Shown: one piece after another, positions 9,870-21,115 of the stretch
Layout: each line of letters begins with the position of its first letter
How positions within the stretch are numbered: the first letter of the stretch is position 1
NCBI RefSeq assembly: GCF_030247185.1
Contig: NC_080571.1
Location: 346,921,879-346,985,878, forward strand
Origin: Malaya genurostris
Lineage: Eukaryota > Arthropoda > Insecta > Diptera > Culicidae
DNA length: 64,000 nucleotides
Direction: 5' to 3'
Position numbers and translations under genes: made by a program
The notes under the pieces: model-generated
Seen by the model: only the letters and a program-made list of their open reading frames with translations
The model's database searches: none
What the model was told of the DNA's origin: nothing

Positions 9870-12000
9870 TGACCCAAAATAGTTTGGAAACCCCTGGTTC
9901 GAATGTTATGAAAAGTACTTACCGGATGCTCAAATCCTCTTTGAATGCTTTGAAAAGTGTTTTAAATTTGTTACCAGTAACCAACATAAGCTCAGTCATC
10001 GCCAAAGAGGGAAAAAAACGTCCCGGAATAGTGCGAATAGACTTTAATGCACAGAAAGAAAGAATGAAATTTAAACGACATGCCAATCAATTGGAACATT
10101 AAATAGACATGGGTTGAATCGAAAGTTTGATTGAAAATCCTTACCAAATCAAATTGGATTACATTGAATTTTCAATTAATAGAACTGTATCTTTCGATGA
10201 ACGCTTAGTTTTGCGATTAAATTGTATTGAAACGTACAGAATTGTAAAGTATCTTTAAATTTAATTGTCTGCTCTAAATGTGTGCATGAAAATAGATGTA
10301 AATTAACAAAATATTTTTATCTGCGTGGATTCCCGAGTAGAGGGTGAGATTAAAAAGAAAACTCGATTTGATGTTGTGCTGTTCGTATATATCGATTACT
10401 TAATTTGCTATCGTTTTGGTCGTTTTAACGGTTAAAAGATCAAAATTGAAAGCAAAAAAAAAATGCTGTGTGACATCAAACTGAAAACTAATTTTGCTCT
10501 CAGTGAAAGCACATTGAAAACCTAATATGATGTAGATTTTCTCGAAATGACACGTCACGAGCATAAGCTAAAAATAGAACAGCCAAAAAAAGGTCCGGGA
10601 TAGTATACATTTAGGCGATATTACTCGCAAGCAAGAAAAAAGATTTTATGCAATCAATATCTCCACACTACCGCGGAGAGAATCCGGGTTTCGGAACCTA
10701 GGTGATTTGGAATGCGAACTTTTTGCGATTGCTATGGACTGTAAGTGTTAGCTATAAGGAGATGGAAAATGTTCGGTTATATGACAAGCAGTGTTGTTTC
10801 ACAAAGTTGTATACAGGTAGTTTCTGTCAATGCACAATTGTTGCGTCGCTTCCATCCCGCATCCACTGTGAATAGCAGTGTGCCTTTTTGAGCACAGTAT
10901 AAAAATGTGCTTCTCATACCCAAAGCTGTAGCATTCAAACATTATAACATTAAATTGAGTTTTCTACTTGATCTCACACAACTCGCACATGTAATCACTT
11001 TGAAATACGAATTTAGAGGCTCTGAAGACCGAACGTTTTACATTGAAGTCTAATACAACACAGGGAACGTGAATTAGGAATCCGGCAATAAGGTATTCCA
11101 GATCATTTGTTTTTTCGACTAATTGGGACAACGAACGATTATCTCGCTTCTGACCACAGATAAAACCAGAACCTCTTCAAAAAAAAATTTAGTTCTTCCG
11201 TAGATTTATAATTTACAATCATTTGATGCAAATTAGTCCGGGGACTCAAAATTATAAAGATTTAGTTAGACGATTTCTTTAGAAAACTGTATTAAAGTTC
11301 CAAGATCTATTAGATGATTGATAAAACACTTCTCATAATATCTAGCGTTAGTAAGTATATAAAGTTCTAAGCATTTATAACTAGGACTGAGAATTGTTTT
11401 GAAGAGTGTCTTCGACATAGCTTGTGGACTACTTAGAAATATACAAATTAAACATATATTTTCTTGGTGGCTCCTCTAAGCCACTAAAGTATTATTAAGA
11501 ATTAGCTCTAGGTTCTGAAATCTGAGACATTCAATGTTCGATGTTCGAACTTCGCAAACAATGAATTTTTCCATACTGTTAGTTATGGGTATTTTCAAAA
11601 CGGGTTTGGCGAGTAGATTATTTTCGCCATCCAGATCCCCGATTTCTGGATGCACTGAAAATAATGGTCTAAAAACTTTGGAATGAGCTTCGCGACGTCG
11701 TATGACTACAAATATCGAATATCGATCAGCGAGATGGGAATGCCAAAGCCACTATTCAGATTGACCTGCTTCAGACAAACGTGGTACCGCCAATTTATCT
11801 AATGCCTCTCAGACGTGTGGTTTGACACCAATATTCTCGTGGTTAAAAAGAAGGAGCATTATTTGCGTAAAAGTTGAAAAAAATGTTGAAAAAATCGTTT
11901 CTTCGCGGTTATGGTTGCGGTCAACTGCAGGATCTCGGCAGGATGTTGAGGCATTTTTGTAAAAGACAACATAGGATTGAAGGAATAATTTTTCCATTGA
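9870..12000. other. Unassigned sequence with a short open frame
   Basis: A 77-codon frame at 9869-10102 has no recognisable domain, and its ATG context and codon use are unremarkable. I do not call it a gene. The sequence CCCGAGTAGAGGGTG near 10333 resembles, in inverted form, the segment TTTACTCGGAAAT near 13181, possibly remnants of one repeat family. Nothing else is seen. Confidence 0.3.
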
Positions 12001-12006
12001 AATATA

Positions 12007-12949
12007 GAGGGTCCGGCACTCGAAGTGTAACCAACTTCAGACCGCTCGCGCAGCTGACGCACGGGCATCAGCTCTCTAGAAATTTGCTAAATGACAGTTC
12101 GGAGTTGTATTGTTTACAAGCGCAAAAAAGCATTTTGCCAAAAGTAAACGCGAAAAAATAATCTTGACTTGAGAGAGCGAAGGAGTTGCTTCGTTTGGCC
12201 GAAAGCGGTCAATTTCCGAACATTGTATTTTCTGACGAGAAAATTTTTCCAATTGAGCAATTCGTAAACTCTCAAAACGATAGGGTTTACTTGACCGACC
12301 GTTCATACGAGAATTTGAGTCATCGATTGGCCACCAAGAGGCAGCACCCGCAACAGATAATGGTTTGGGCCGCTGTAACCGCAGATGGGCGCTCTCCAAT
12401 CGTTTTTATCGAGCCTGGCGTCAAGGTAAATGCGACATATTATCGGGAAAGTATTCTGGAGGTTGCTTTGAAGCCGTGGGCAGACAAACATTTCGGTGGC
12501 AGACCATGGACGTTTCAGCAGGACTCGGCACCGTCTCACAAAGCTCGAGTGAACCAAGAATGGCTGAAAAACAACGTTCCGAGCTTCACCACGTCCACAC
12601 AATGGCTCTCGAATTCACCAGATGCGAATCCAATGGATTATTCTCTTTGGGCCATTTTGGAGAGCAAAGTCCGAACTAAAAGATACACCAGTCTCGAGGC
12701 GCTGAAAAAAGTTATTGTCCGCGAGTGGGCCAAAATACACCTGCAAGTCACATTCGGCCAAACGAAGCAACTCCTTCGCTCTCTCAAGTCATCAAGTCAA
12801 GGCAAAAGATGGTCATATCGAGCAAAAGTGAATTGATTCTGAATTTTGTATTATTTTTACACATATTGTGCTTTGAATTAAGTAAAAGTAATTTTCCAAA
12901 CTGAATTTATGGCCTTTTTAATTCGTTACACTTCGAGTGCCGGACCCTG
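12007..12949 (+). mobile_element. Tc1/mariner element, DD37D (maT-like) type, 5' deleted
   Basis: The terminal inverted repeats read AGGGTCCGGCACTCGAAGTG inward and match for 24 bp. TA flanks both ends (12005-12006 and 12950-12951), as expected for this superfamily. At 943 bp the element is shorter than a complete ~1.3-kb relative, and the missing part is the N-terminal half of the transposase. A 38-bp perfect inverted repeat inside the element (12166-12203 and 12753-12790) is an additional rearrangement. Confidence 0.85.
12168..12836 (+). pseudogene. DD37D transposase, catalytic domain
   Basis: The frame is open from 12168 (no ATG at the start). It encodes FSDEKIF, MVWAAVTADGRSP, WTFQQDSAPSHKARVNQEWL and SPDANPMDYSLW, with 37 residues between the second and third aspartates. 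The N-terminal DNA-binding region is absent; a stop codon lies at 12165. The C-terminus from about 12753 is encoded by an inverted copy of 12166-12203 and so does not resemble the normal end of the family. The DDE residues are intact, but the protein could not bind its ends without the missing domain. Confidence 0.8.
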
Positions 12950-13205
12950 TAACTTTGTTTTTTGTGTTGCCATTTGAAATTTGCTCAATTTCAATGGATT
13001 CACTAAGTTGATTTTAATATTTTCATTTCTGAGTTTCACAAAACTTTTGCCTTTAAACAGCAAAATGATAACGTAATGTGATATTAATTGAAAATTTGAT
13101 GAGTCGAAATCATATTAGGATTTCAATCTGATGTTGCTTTCATAATCAGATTTCAATTTGTTCTCATTTTGATGTTAGACTTTACTCGGAAATAGAGTGT
13201 ACGGA

Positions 13206-14150
13206 ATGGTCAAATACGATTTAACAAAGCCTGAAGCTTGGCCTGCAAGACCGAATTCAATTTGTATAGATTTCAAGCGTTGCAAAGTTAGGCCAGCAGC
13301 AAATGAAATTGAAATCTTACTTAAAGAACGAATGCATCTAGGCGCTAATAATGTAAGTGAGATTCAATTCAACAAGGCGTCTAACAGTGTGTACATTATG
13401 TTTAAACGTGAAAGAGATGCAATTGCATTCGCTTCGGTTAACAACGAGGTACACAGTGCTGAGTGTGATAACATTGAATACAAAATCCCTGTGCACATGG
13501 TGGACAATGCCATAGAAGTACGCGTGCATGACCTCCCCTCGCAGGTCACCGATCAGTACGTTCGGGAGAATATGTCGCAGTACGGTGAAATCCTTTCCAT
13601 CGAAAGGGAAGTATGGCGGAATTTTTTTCCCGGCATCCGGAATGACATGCGAGTGGTACGTATGCAACCACGTAAAGCAATTCCATCTTACATCAATTGT
13701 GGCCAAGGTGGGACACATCCGTGTAAAACGCTGATTACCTATGAAAATCAGCTGATTACATGTCAGTTTTGTGAACAACCTGCACAATACGGAAAACCTT
13801 GCGCTGAAACTGCGAAAAGGACATCTTCAACCAAAGACAAGGTCAACCGTTCAACAACGAAAACTAGTGAGAGCAGTACTCCTGTTCCACCATCAAACTA
13901 ACCAGCAACTGCAATCAATATACAACAAGGCGCATCTACAACAGCTATCAACGAGCTCAAGACTGCGAACAACAAGGAAAACGAAAAGAAGACGGAATTC
14001 AACAACAAAACCACCGATGCGGCAAAGGATGACGAGACGAGTCACGAATAAAGTGCCCCTCAACCCTCGCAGGAGGGAAATGGAAGCTCTTCTCCTCCTA
14101 GAAAAAGAGTGACAACGAGATCCACTTCAAAAAATGCTTTACTTAAATAA
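13206..14150 (+). pseudogene. Non-LTR retrotransposon ORF1 remnant
   Basis: An ATG at 13206 opens a 232-codon frame with a region VHDLPSQVTDQYVRENMSQY and a stretch IPSYINCG followed by CQFCEQPAQYGKPC, typical of ORF1 proteins of insect non-LTR elements. In the knuckle the usual histidine is replaced by glutamine. The same frame continues past stops at 13899 and 14049 through a basic, Ser/Thr-rich tail ending RSTSKNALLK at 14150, so the original protein was about 315 residues. No ORF2 follows; the element is truncated. Confidence 0.7.
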
Positions 14151-14197
14151 TCGGCTAATTCGGCCACGTAAAGCTTGTACGCAAATAGGCCTGAATA

Positions 14198-15800
14198 GGG
14201 TAAGGGCTCCCTATTTCATCTCATTTGTAAGAAAGTTATCATAAAAACCTGATTTAGTCAACAAAATCACTATGATTTTCTCATATTTCTGCTTAATTCG
14301 CCTTGCTCCACATTGGGAATTGATTCACATTCCTTGGAATTTAAAATAATAATTTAAAATCTGCTAAAAACACTTCTGATATGTTCACTACTGTACTCCT
14401 AATTTCATCTCAAAGGTTTTGTATTCATCCTATCGTTGGTTCTTTATTCATCCCATAAATTATCAATGGCGACAGCAATCAAAACCAAAATATTGCACTA
14501 TTACACTCTCAGGTTCAAAATGTCAGAATTTTCCTTAAAATGGGCCTAATGCCAAATATGACACAATACACGATATTTAAAATAAACAGCTTGGAATCAT
14601 TTCGATGTTTAAATTTTTTTTATTGTTTTTATTACCTTTCGTTTCAAATTTAAAATTTTATTCTGCAGTTAATTTAAAGAACTTGAAAAAACAAAAAAAG
14701 AATTGTTACTATTTAGGCATTAGCCCTTCTAAAAACAAAATGTAGAACCAGGGATGCCATTCATACAGATTTATCTGTATTGTATAGATTTTTGCGTTCG
14801 CGTTCGATGAATCAGATTACAGATTTTCTAAATTTAATACAGATTTGTAAAGGTTCATAAAAAGTGAGAAATAAAACTTTTCTCTCTGAGTATCTATTAG
14901 TATTTGATTGCAGTACTTCTTTAAAAGTTTATTAATCAATGGACAAATCACATGTTAAAATGACAATCTTTTGTGCAGATATTTGATGATGAACACTGAT
15001 AAACATTTATATTAAAGTTTCAAACCAATTTGAACTGATTCATTTTATTAGTGAAAACAGATAGAGCAGATACATATTTTCTAAGAAAGCCGATGAAGCA
15101 CACACACTTAACAGCGTTATGTTGACGTATAGCGGAAAGAAGCTACTAGATTTGCCACAATGGTTATTTCATTAGTATTTAACACACTTTATTTGGTAAT
15201 ATTAGAATCCGAAAGAGTTTTATTTATATATAAATATCAATGATATAATTAAACTAAATTCAAGGATACCAAAAAATACTTGTTGATGATAATTTAAAGA
15301 AGAAAAAATAAATTATTTAACATTATGAGAAAACTTGACAACCTTGCGATACGAAGAGATGAAAACTGAACGCAATCAAGTGAATTAAGTGCAAATTTTC
15401 ATCTCATATTTTTCATTGCTTTTATTGCTTATCAGGTAATTTCAGAATTCTTTAATTGTTGTTTATTCAACAATTAAAGAACATTACTAAATATAAAGTC
15501 ATCCAACATTGAATAGGCGTGTAATTATGTGAAACAGAGATCATGTTTTGAGACGAATCGATTAGTAAATATTCAGAAACATGATGAATTGTAAAACTTC
15601 AGACGAAAGTGGTTCCTAAATCAAAAAGTGAGTTTATTTTAAATGAAAAAAGCGATCGGTGAAGGTTTTTTTTATCTATTTTTTTTTCAATTGGAAAGTG
15701 TGGCAAAACCTAGAATAAATGTTTTAAAACGTTCCACAGTATTGTTCAAGTACATTTAAAGATATGATTGGAGCTGAGATGAAATAGGGAGCCTTTACCC
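14198..15800. mobile_element. 1.6-kb non-autonomous element, TA-flanked, 26-bp inverted ends
   Basis: The left end GGGTAAGGGCTCCCTATTTC continues ATCTCA. The right end is its inverse with one difference (AAGG instead of AGGG). TA lies immediately outside both ends (14196-14197, 15801-15802). The interior is very AT-rich without open frames. Part of the end sequence (AATTTCATCTCAAAGG) recurs internally near 14400. This fits a Tc1/mariner-type MITE of unusual length, possibly carrying nested insertions such as the CAGGGATGCCA-like block near 14750. Confidence 0.7.
14745..14875 (+). repeat. hAT-MITE-like end fragment
   Basis: CCAGGGATGCCATTCATACA followed by repeats of ACAGATTT resembles the terminal and subterminal pattern of the hAT MITE at 55947-56242 (CAGGGATGCCAGG plus AATCTGTG motifs). 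No opposite end is found nearby, so this is probably one end of a related, decayed copy. Confidence 0.4.
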
Positions 15801-15829
15801 TAAAAAATATCTTCAAAAAAAGACAAAAA

Positions 15830-16040
15830 TCTGGTTAGTCAGCCTTTTTTATCGATTGCGGAAAGCAAGAATCACATCTGGAAGAGCAAGCGTCTATTAT
15901 GTCAAAGCCATTAGAGAGCGATCTCTGTTCAGTGCATTGACTCAAAGAATGAGATGATAATCTGTGCATTTGCTCAATTTTACTTAACAGAAGTATTTCA
16001 CATTTACATCCCCCACTACAATGGCTTGTACAGCGATTGA
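15830..16040 (-). repeat. Dispersed repeat family R, partial copy
   Basis: Read on the minus strand this segment aligns with 32830-33015, sharing GCAAATGCACAGATT, TAATGGCTTCGACATA-like and AGATGTGATTCTTGCTTT blocks, with substitutions. The family also has copies at 28860-29160, 31442-31850, 32430-34060 and 47640-47965. It has no visible coding capacity. Confidence 0.6.
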
Positions 16041-16256
16041 CTTTCAGGAGCGAATCCTCTATTTCCTAGTGGTACGTGTAAGCGAAATCGATTGCTTGCC
16101 GGCCACTTCCCGTTTTGGCCCTTTATACAGTGGTATGTAGTTCAGGGTCAGTGGGCTTTGCAAGAACAAATTGTGGTGGAAGGACGACCCAGTGCGAACG
16201 AGAGCAGTTTTGCTACAATAGGTGGTAGATACACATCATACATCATACGTCATACT

Positions 16257-16320
16257 CAGGGTTGTTACGGTCGCGCGGATTTCGCGGTTTTCGCGGATTT
16301 CGCGCGAATTTCAAAAAACA
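16257..16320 (+). repeat. CAGGGTTGTT-type element end with CGCGG motifs
   Basis: CAGGGTTGTTACGGTCGCGC is followed by several copies of a GATTTCGCGG-like motif, the look of a transposon terminus with subterminal repeats. A related end in opposite orientation (GAAACAACCCTG, with CGCGCG upstream) occurs at 22045-22096. The flanking bases do not match as a target duplication, so I do not join them into one element. Confidence 0.4.
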
Positions 16321-16744
16321 TCATTCCACAAAATTCTTTGCAAATTTTTTAAGCTTGTGAGTTTTATGAAACCCTAAAAAATTAAAGATGGGCGAACGTT
16401 TCACCTTGATAAAACTAAAATTTACTAGAAGGCGGTTATTGGATATTGATGTCAGATGGAAGATAACGTCTCAGTGATAATACATTCAATTTTGCAAAGA
16501 ACGTAATAAATGGAATGCGATTCTGCAATAATATGATAACAAATTTTGTGTATGATAAAAATTGCATTCTTAAAGCAAAATTTACACGACATACTTACGA
16601 AGCGAAGTCTGACAACAAAAGAAACGAAGAAGTTCTGGGATTTCATCCGTGGTGATAAGAAAGTGTTCTAATAGTTTGTTGGTTCCACTATCCAACATTT
16701 TCAATTGTCCTGAAATTCGGAAGAAATCCTATGTGAACAAGGGT

Positions 16745-17722
16745 ATAGTGTCCAACTAACTTGGAATTGTTGCTTTGTGCGCTGTATCGAAGCTGTTTGA
16801 AATTATAGTTCTGGATTTTATAACACATAGTTGCTCTGACTACATATCAGAGACTCAGCTTGGATCCTTGTCAAAGCTTTCAACTTTCCCTGCTGCGTTC
16901 GACGAAATCAAGCATCACATAACGATCTCCAAGTTAAGTAGACTGGGATTAAACGGATCATTTTTAAATTGGCTTCGATCATATCTAACTGGTAATGAAA
17001 TGATAGTGAAAATAGAAGCCTGTACAACCTCACCATGTGATGTTACTTCTGGAGTTCCTCAAGGAAGCCACCTTGGACCGTTCATAATTTTATTGTATCC
17101 CAACGATCTAAATTTTTCGATCAAGTGTATGAAACTATCGTTCGCCGATGACTTTCGTATTTCATATTTCAAAATGGTTTAAATGCCACTACATGCTCTC
17201 GTCGTCTCTTTTCGTAGCAAAAAGTCTGTATTCAAGTTCGACTATAATATGCCACGAACTGTTCTCGAACGCGCATCGTCTGTTAAGGACCTGGGTGTTC
17301 TGGAAACCAAGTTAAGTTTTAAAGAGCACATAGTCGAATTTGACATTCGACGTCGTTGTTTTTCCTATTTTTTTCTTCGAATTCCCTATGTTAGAACTAA
17401 TTATGGATATAATGAGCTAATTGCTAGCATGTGCCGCATATTTAACAAATGTTTCAATTCTTTCGACTTTCATTTATCACTTAATGTTATCAAGAAATCG
17501 TTTCTTATGTTACTGTCTCATTAGATTTTGTGACAATAGAAGCACTAGATTGAAGGAAATGTATCATTTGGATGATTTTGATCTATTGATGCAAAAGATG
17601 AGGAGATTTTATGCCTGCTGGAGAACAAGTTTGACAGAAACTAATTCCAGTGGGCTTTTCCCTGATCCAAATAAAAGAATAAAAGATGAGGAGGAAAAGA
17701 AAAACATTCAGAGTAAAATCTG
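16745..17722 (+). pseudogene. Decayed non-LTR reverse transcriptase, 3' part (family T)
   Basis: Fragments in several frames match the RT at 22659-24046. They include SKLSRLGLNGSFLNWLRSYL, SGVPQGSHLGP, SFADDF, then a C-terminal block with FNKCFNSFDFHLS. An internal deletion removes most of the segment after the FADD box, and stops and frame changes are frequent. The 3' UTR retains GTGGGCTTTTCCCTGATCC, related to the ATTGGGCTTTTCCCCTTCC of the other copy. It is a dead copy of a Jockey- or CR1-like family. Confidence 0.7.
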
Positions 17723-18045
17723 ACGACAGAAGAAGGCGCTATTATAATTCAAACTGAAATTTAAAAGAGTGAATCATATCATCCTGATGTGGTCTACCTT
17801 AAAATTCTTCTTACCAAGAAGGAAATGTTTGCTGGGCAAAAAAAATATCTTCGATGAAATCTGTTTAACTTCTTTCAAAATCACAATTGTAAGCATTTTT
17901 ATTTTCATTATGGCATTTTCCGTACATCAGAGAGTATTAATTAAGGATCAAGAGTAAACCAAGTTAACTTGTGCTGGTAATTTGTGTATTACGTACATTT
18001 TATTCAGTACGTATGTCATAGATTGATATATGCAGTGCAACGAGT

Positions 18046-18115
18046 TTATTAACACTCCAAATACCAAACCTCAAAAAAAGTTGGAACGGTAACTTTGAGC
18101 TGTCATAGTTTTGAT
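18046..18115 (+). repeat. Dispersed repeat family S, copy 1
   Basis: The segment AACACTCCAAATACCAA followed by TTGGAACGGTAACTTTGAGC matches 57574-57650 (+) and, inverted, 19860-19900 and 61205-61275. Copies come in opposite-facing pairs at both loci, as if they were ends of a larger element. Confidence 0.6.
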
Positions 18116-19800
18116 TTGATTTTGTTTGGCAAAATTTTCCCAATAATATAAATTCTCTGTATTTGTACCAAATTACTTGAGATTCTTTGAACGGATATAT
18201 AATTTTGATCATCAATACATTGTTTCTGGTAATTCCAATATTTTGAATCAAAAAAATGTACATGTCATCGCTTTAATTTTTGAGGTGTATACAAACATGT
18301 GAAAAAATATGAAGAATTCATATATATTTTTAAATTCAACGATTTTTTAATGTTTTATTTTGATTGTCAAGGAATGGTTGTTGAACGAAAATTGTAGCTG
18401 GTATCACTAGCAATCGAATGATGTGTAAAAATATATAGGTCATCGCTTTGAATTTCGAAATATTTACGATCATTGTAAAATCTCATCTCATCATCTCACC
18501 TTTTCTTAGCTCATCTATTTACAGTTTTCATTATAATTTTGGGTAGACGACCCTATTTTTCGTTTTTTCAGTGCATTTTATTTCTGTAAGTAGTACCATT
18601 CCAATGGTGAACAAATTTTGAAGATCGGTTGACTAACAACAAAGTTATGGCTCGGTAAAGTTGAAGTTCTCAATATCCGATTCGCAATGCAGGTTCGCAT
18701 AAATGCAGATAGGCCACATTTTGAGCTTGAAAAAATTACGGGTGTGTAATGTCAGAGACATAACTGGATGTCGTGAATACGAATGTGACACGCTTTATTT
18801 ATACTTCCGAATTCAAATTGGTAGTTGATCAATTGTTTGAATTGTGCATCTTTCCCCTCTTTCATTACTAGAATTTTAAACTATGCGCCTAGACTAAATT
18901 ACGGATTAGTTACATTAAACATTCTGAAACGCAATTAAATATTATGAAATAAACAGTATAGTACTTTATAATAAAATAATGGTGGCTCTGAAAAGAACCT
19001 TTTATGAAAGCGTTGTTCTTTTTTTTCGCCATGAATAAAAAACGGGTAAATTCCGCATAATTCTTTAGGAGTATTATTATGGTTTTAAAAAGAACCGAAT
19101 AGAAGTCTGGAATAGAGAACCGGACCCTGAGTTCAAGACCTAAACTTAGATCCAATAACGGACTCAGAATCCAGTTTCAATTCTAGAACTGCAATTTCGA
19201 AACTCAAATCAGTTCCGAAATACAGTTCCAGCACGCATTGATGGCCAGCAAGCGAATGAGAGATGCGACCTGAGCGTTTGAGGTTTTAACCACGCAGAAG
19301 GTGCATTCTCCGTCGCTGCTGGTTTATGACTCCACTCCCACGACGTCTGCTTCCACCTAACGCACGAAAAGAAATGATCGATTTTCGACCACGGGCCCCT
19401 CTTTTATACGCATTCAGTTGAAGATATGTGCCTGACTACCTCAAAATCGTCGTCCTTGCGCGAAAAACCCAAGCGAAAGTAAAAAGTTTTCCGCGTTGTT
19501 TTCAAATTTTAAGAAAACTTAATTTTTGAGTTGTTTGTGGTTATCGCACACTGTTCAAAAAATTATCCTAAATTCCTGATCATATTTTTGATGAAATAGT
19601 GAAAGAATTATGTTGCTGCCATTAATACAAGTCGAGATATTCACGATTAAGTTCTGCCCATTCTTCCATATGGCTAATTTTGAAAAGGCGCCCCATAGTA
19701 AAGTAAGTCGTCTTCACGACAAAAAACTTGGAACGGGAAAAATCAGATTTTCATTAGTATTTACTAAACGATCGTCAATAATGATATACTTAAAATAATC
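18116..19800. other. AT-rich sequence with fragments of dispersed repeats
   Basis: No coding region. The block 18593-18790 read on the minus strand matches repeat family R (shared CCAGTTATGTCTCTGACATT) and also resembles 53750-53850 (AACAAAGTTATGGCTCGG). A GC-richer patch around 19230-19470 has no recognised content. Confidence 0.45.
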
Positions 19801-19805
19801 TACAA

Positions 19806-19905
19806 ACTTCACAAAATTCGAGGGTGTAAAATTTATCGAAATTGGTCAAGTAACAACTGAGCTTTGATGGCTCAAAGTTACCGTTCCAACTTGGCTCAAA
19901 GTGAC
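19806..19905 (-). repeat. Dispersed repeat family S, copy 2 (inverted)
   Basis: On the minus strand this contains GTTGGAACGGTAACTTTGAG and AAATTTTACACCCTCGAATT, in the same order as in the copy at 57580-57700. It faces the copy at 18046-18115. Confidence 0.6.
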
Positions 19906-20138
19906 TTGCAGGATTGAGACAATCTTTTTTAACAATAATTAATTTTTCAAATGAATGTTAAGCCTGACATTTTGTATGAAATATCCGTTTTGAAAAATTT
20001 TTCACCAACGTTTGATGGAAAATTGCTTACATTTTATGAATGTAGATTTTAATTCCCTAATAAAAAAGTTGGCAACACTGCTTCAAAGCGTTTGTATTAG
20101 TGTGCGCTAGACAAAATAAGCAAAACTAAATATTTTCT

Positions 20139-20505
20139 CATTATTTTTACGTTTCGTCTTTGACTCATCAGTGCAGAGCAGTTCAAATTGAACTGCTTAG
20201 TGCTAAACTCGGCAGTTCAATTTGAACCGCTAAGCAGACGTAAAGTTTCTGCTACTTACAGAACACTTTTTGTTTTGCAACGAAGTGCAATGTCTTTTCT
20301 GACGTGCCGAACGAAAACGTGTTTTCGACTATTTCTGGCCGATGCAGGTATGGTCATTTAGGGATTAGCCAAATTTTGTGCTAGGGCCGAGTTTAGCACT
20401 AAGCAGTTCAATTTGAACTGCTCTGCACTGATGAGTCAAAGACGAAACGTAAAAATAATGAAATCGGTTATGTGCCCTAGCACAAAATTTGGCTAACCCC
20501 TAAAT
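20139..20505. repeat. Nested fold-back locus of the hammerhead-bearing repeat
   Basis: Two arms of 75 bp (20139-20213 and 20387-20461) are perfect inverted copies. A second inverted pair (around 20355-20384 and 20473-20505, sharing TAGCCAAATTTTGTGCTAGG) is interleaved with the first. The simplest history is that one repeat unit was copied in inverted orientation and truncated at both sides. The left arm belongs to a complete hammerhead motif on the minus strand, while the right arm carries only the 3' half of the motif. Confidence 0.8.
20146..20244 (-). ncRNA. Hammerhead ribozyme, copy 1
   Basis: Read on the minus strand: TTTACGT (helix III, 5' side), then the cleavage C (complement of 20237), TGC, a long helix I, GCA, CTGATGA, GTC-AAA-GAC (helix II with a triloop), then GAA and ACGTAAA (helix III, 3' side). 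Helix III is 7 perfect base pairs including the required A15.1-U16.1 pair. Helix I is 3 bp, a 3x3 internal loop, then 19 bp with one G-U. All invariant core bases of the hammerhead (CUGANGA, GAAA, UH at the cleavage site) are present. Open termini in helix III give a type III topology. Cleavage is predicted between 20237 and 20236. Activity is inferred, not shown. Confidence 0.8.
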
Positions 20506-20509
20506 GATA

Positions 20510-21110
20510 AATATTTTCTGTTACAAAAGAAGTTTTCCGGAAAAATAAATAGTTTAACGACAACATGCCATTTCCATTGCCTTTCGCGTGTTAAATAAAA
20601 GGTTCTTATTTTACAGGTTTACTTATAGAAGCTACGAAAAAAAATTCTGCAAGAGGAAATCCTTATAGGAATGTGTCTGTTGCTAATCAAATGTGTCAGT
20701 GGAAGTGAGCTGAAACTGAGATAATTTTTCTCGAGCAGTTTTAAGGAACAACGAAGAGTTCTAGACTAAGACACTTTTCTTGAATTGCAATTTTAAGCAG
20801 AATGAACTGATTGGTTTATTTTTCAACCATATGGAAGATTCGTTGATTAAAATCAGGAAAAGAAACGCCGGAATTTGTTTTTACGAACATATCGTTGACA
20901 TTACTCATACGCTTGCAAAAAGTTTTGCTCCTTAACTAAGGGCATCGAAAAAGATGGAGAGTAAAAGTGAAATCGTTTTCATAAGGTTTCTCGAAGTGAA
21001 GTACTGTATGCGGAATTATTTATTGTGCTCATATGACAAACTTATGCAGATTTTTAAATTATATTTAAGTGAATTTTCAAGCACTGCGGAAAGTATCACT
21101 TGCATAAAAA
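20510..21110. other. Unassigned AT-rich sequence
   Basis: A short open frame overlaps 20954-21247 but has no recognisable motif and runs into the mariner element. Nothing else is seen. Confidence 0.4.
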
Positions 21111-21115
21111 TACTA

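Noticed and set aside
9869..10102. 77-codon frame with an ATG
   Set aside because: No homology-like motif, low-complexity neighbourhood and no promoter or splice context; likely chance.
13081..13110. GATGAGTCGAAATC, hammerhead-like string
   Set aside because: Helix II is absent and no matching helix III or cleavage site is nearby.
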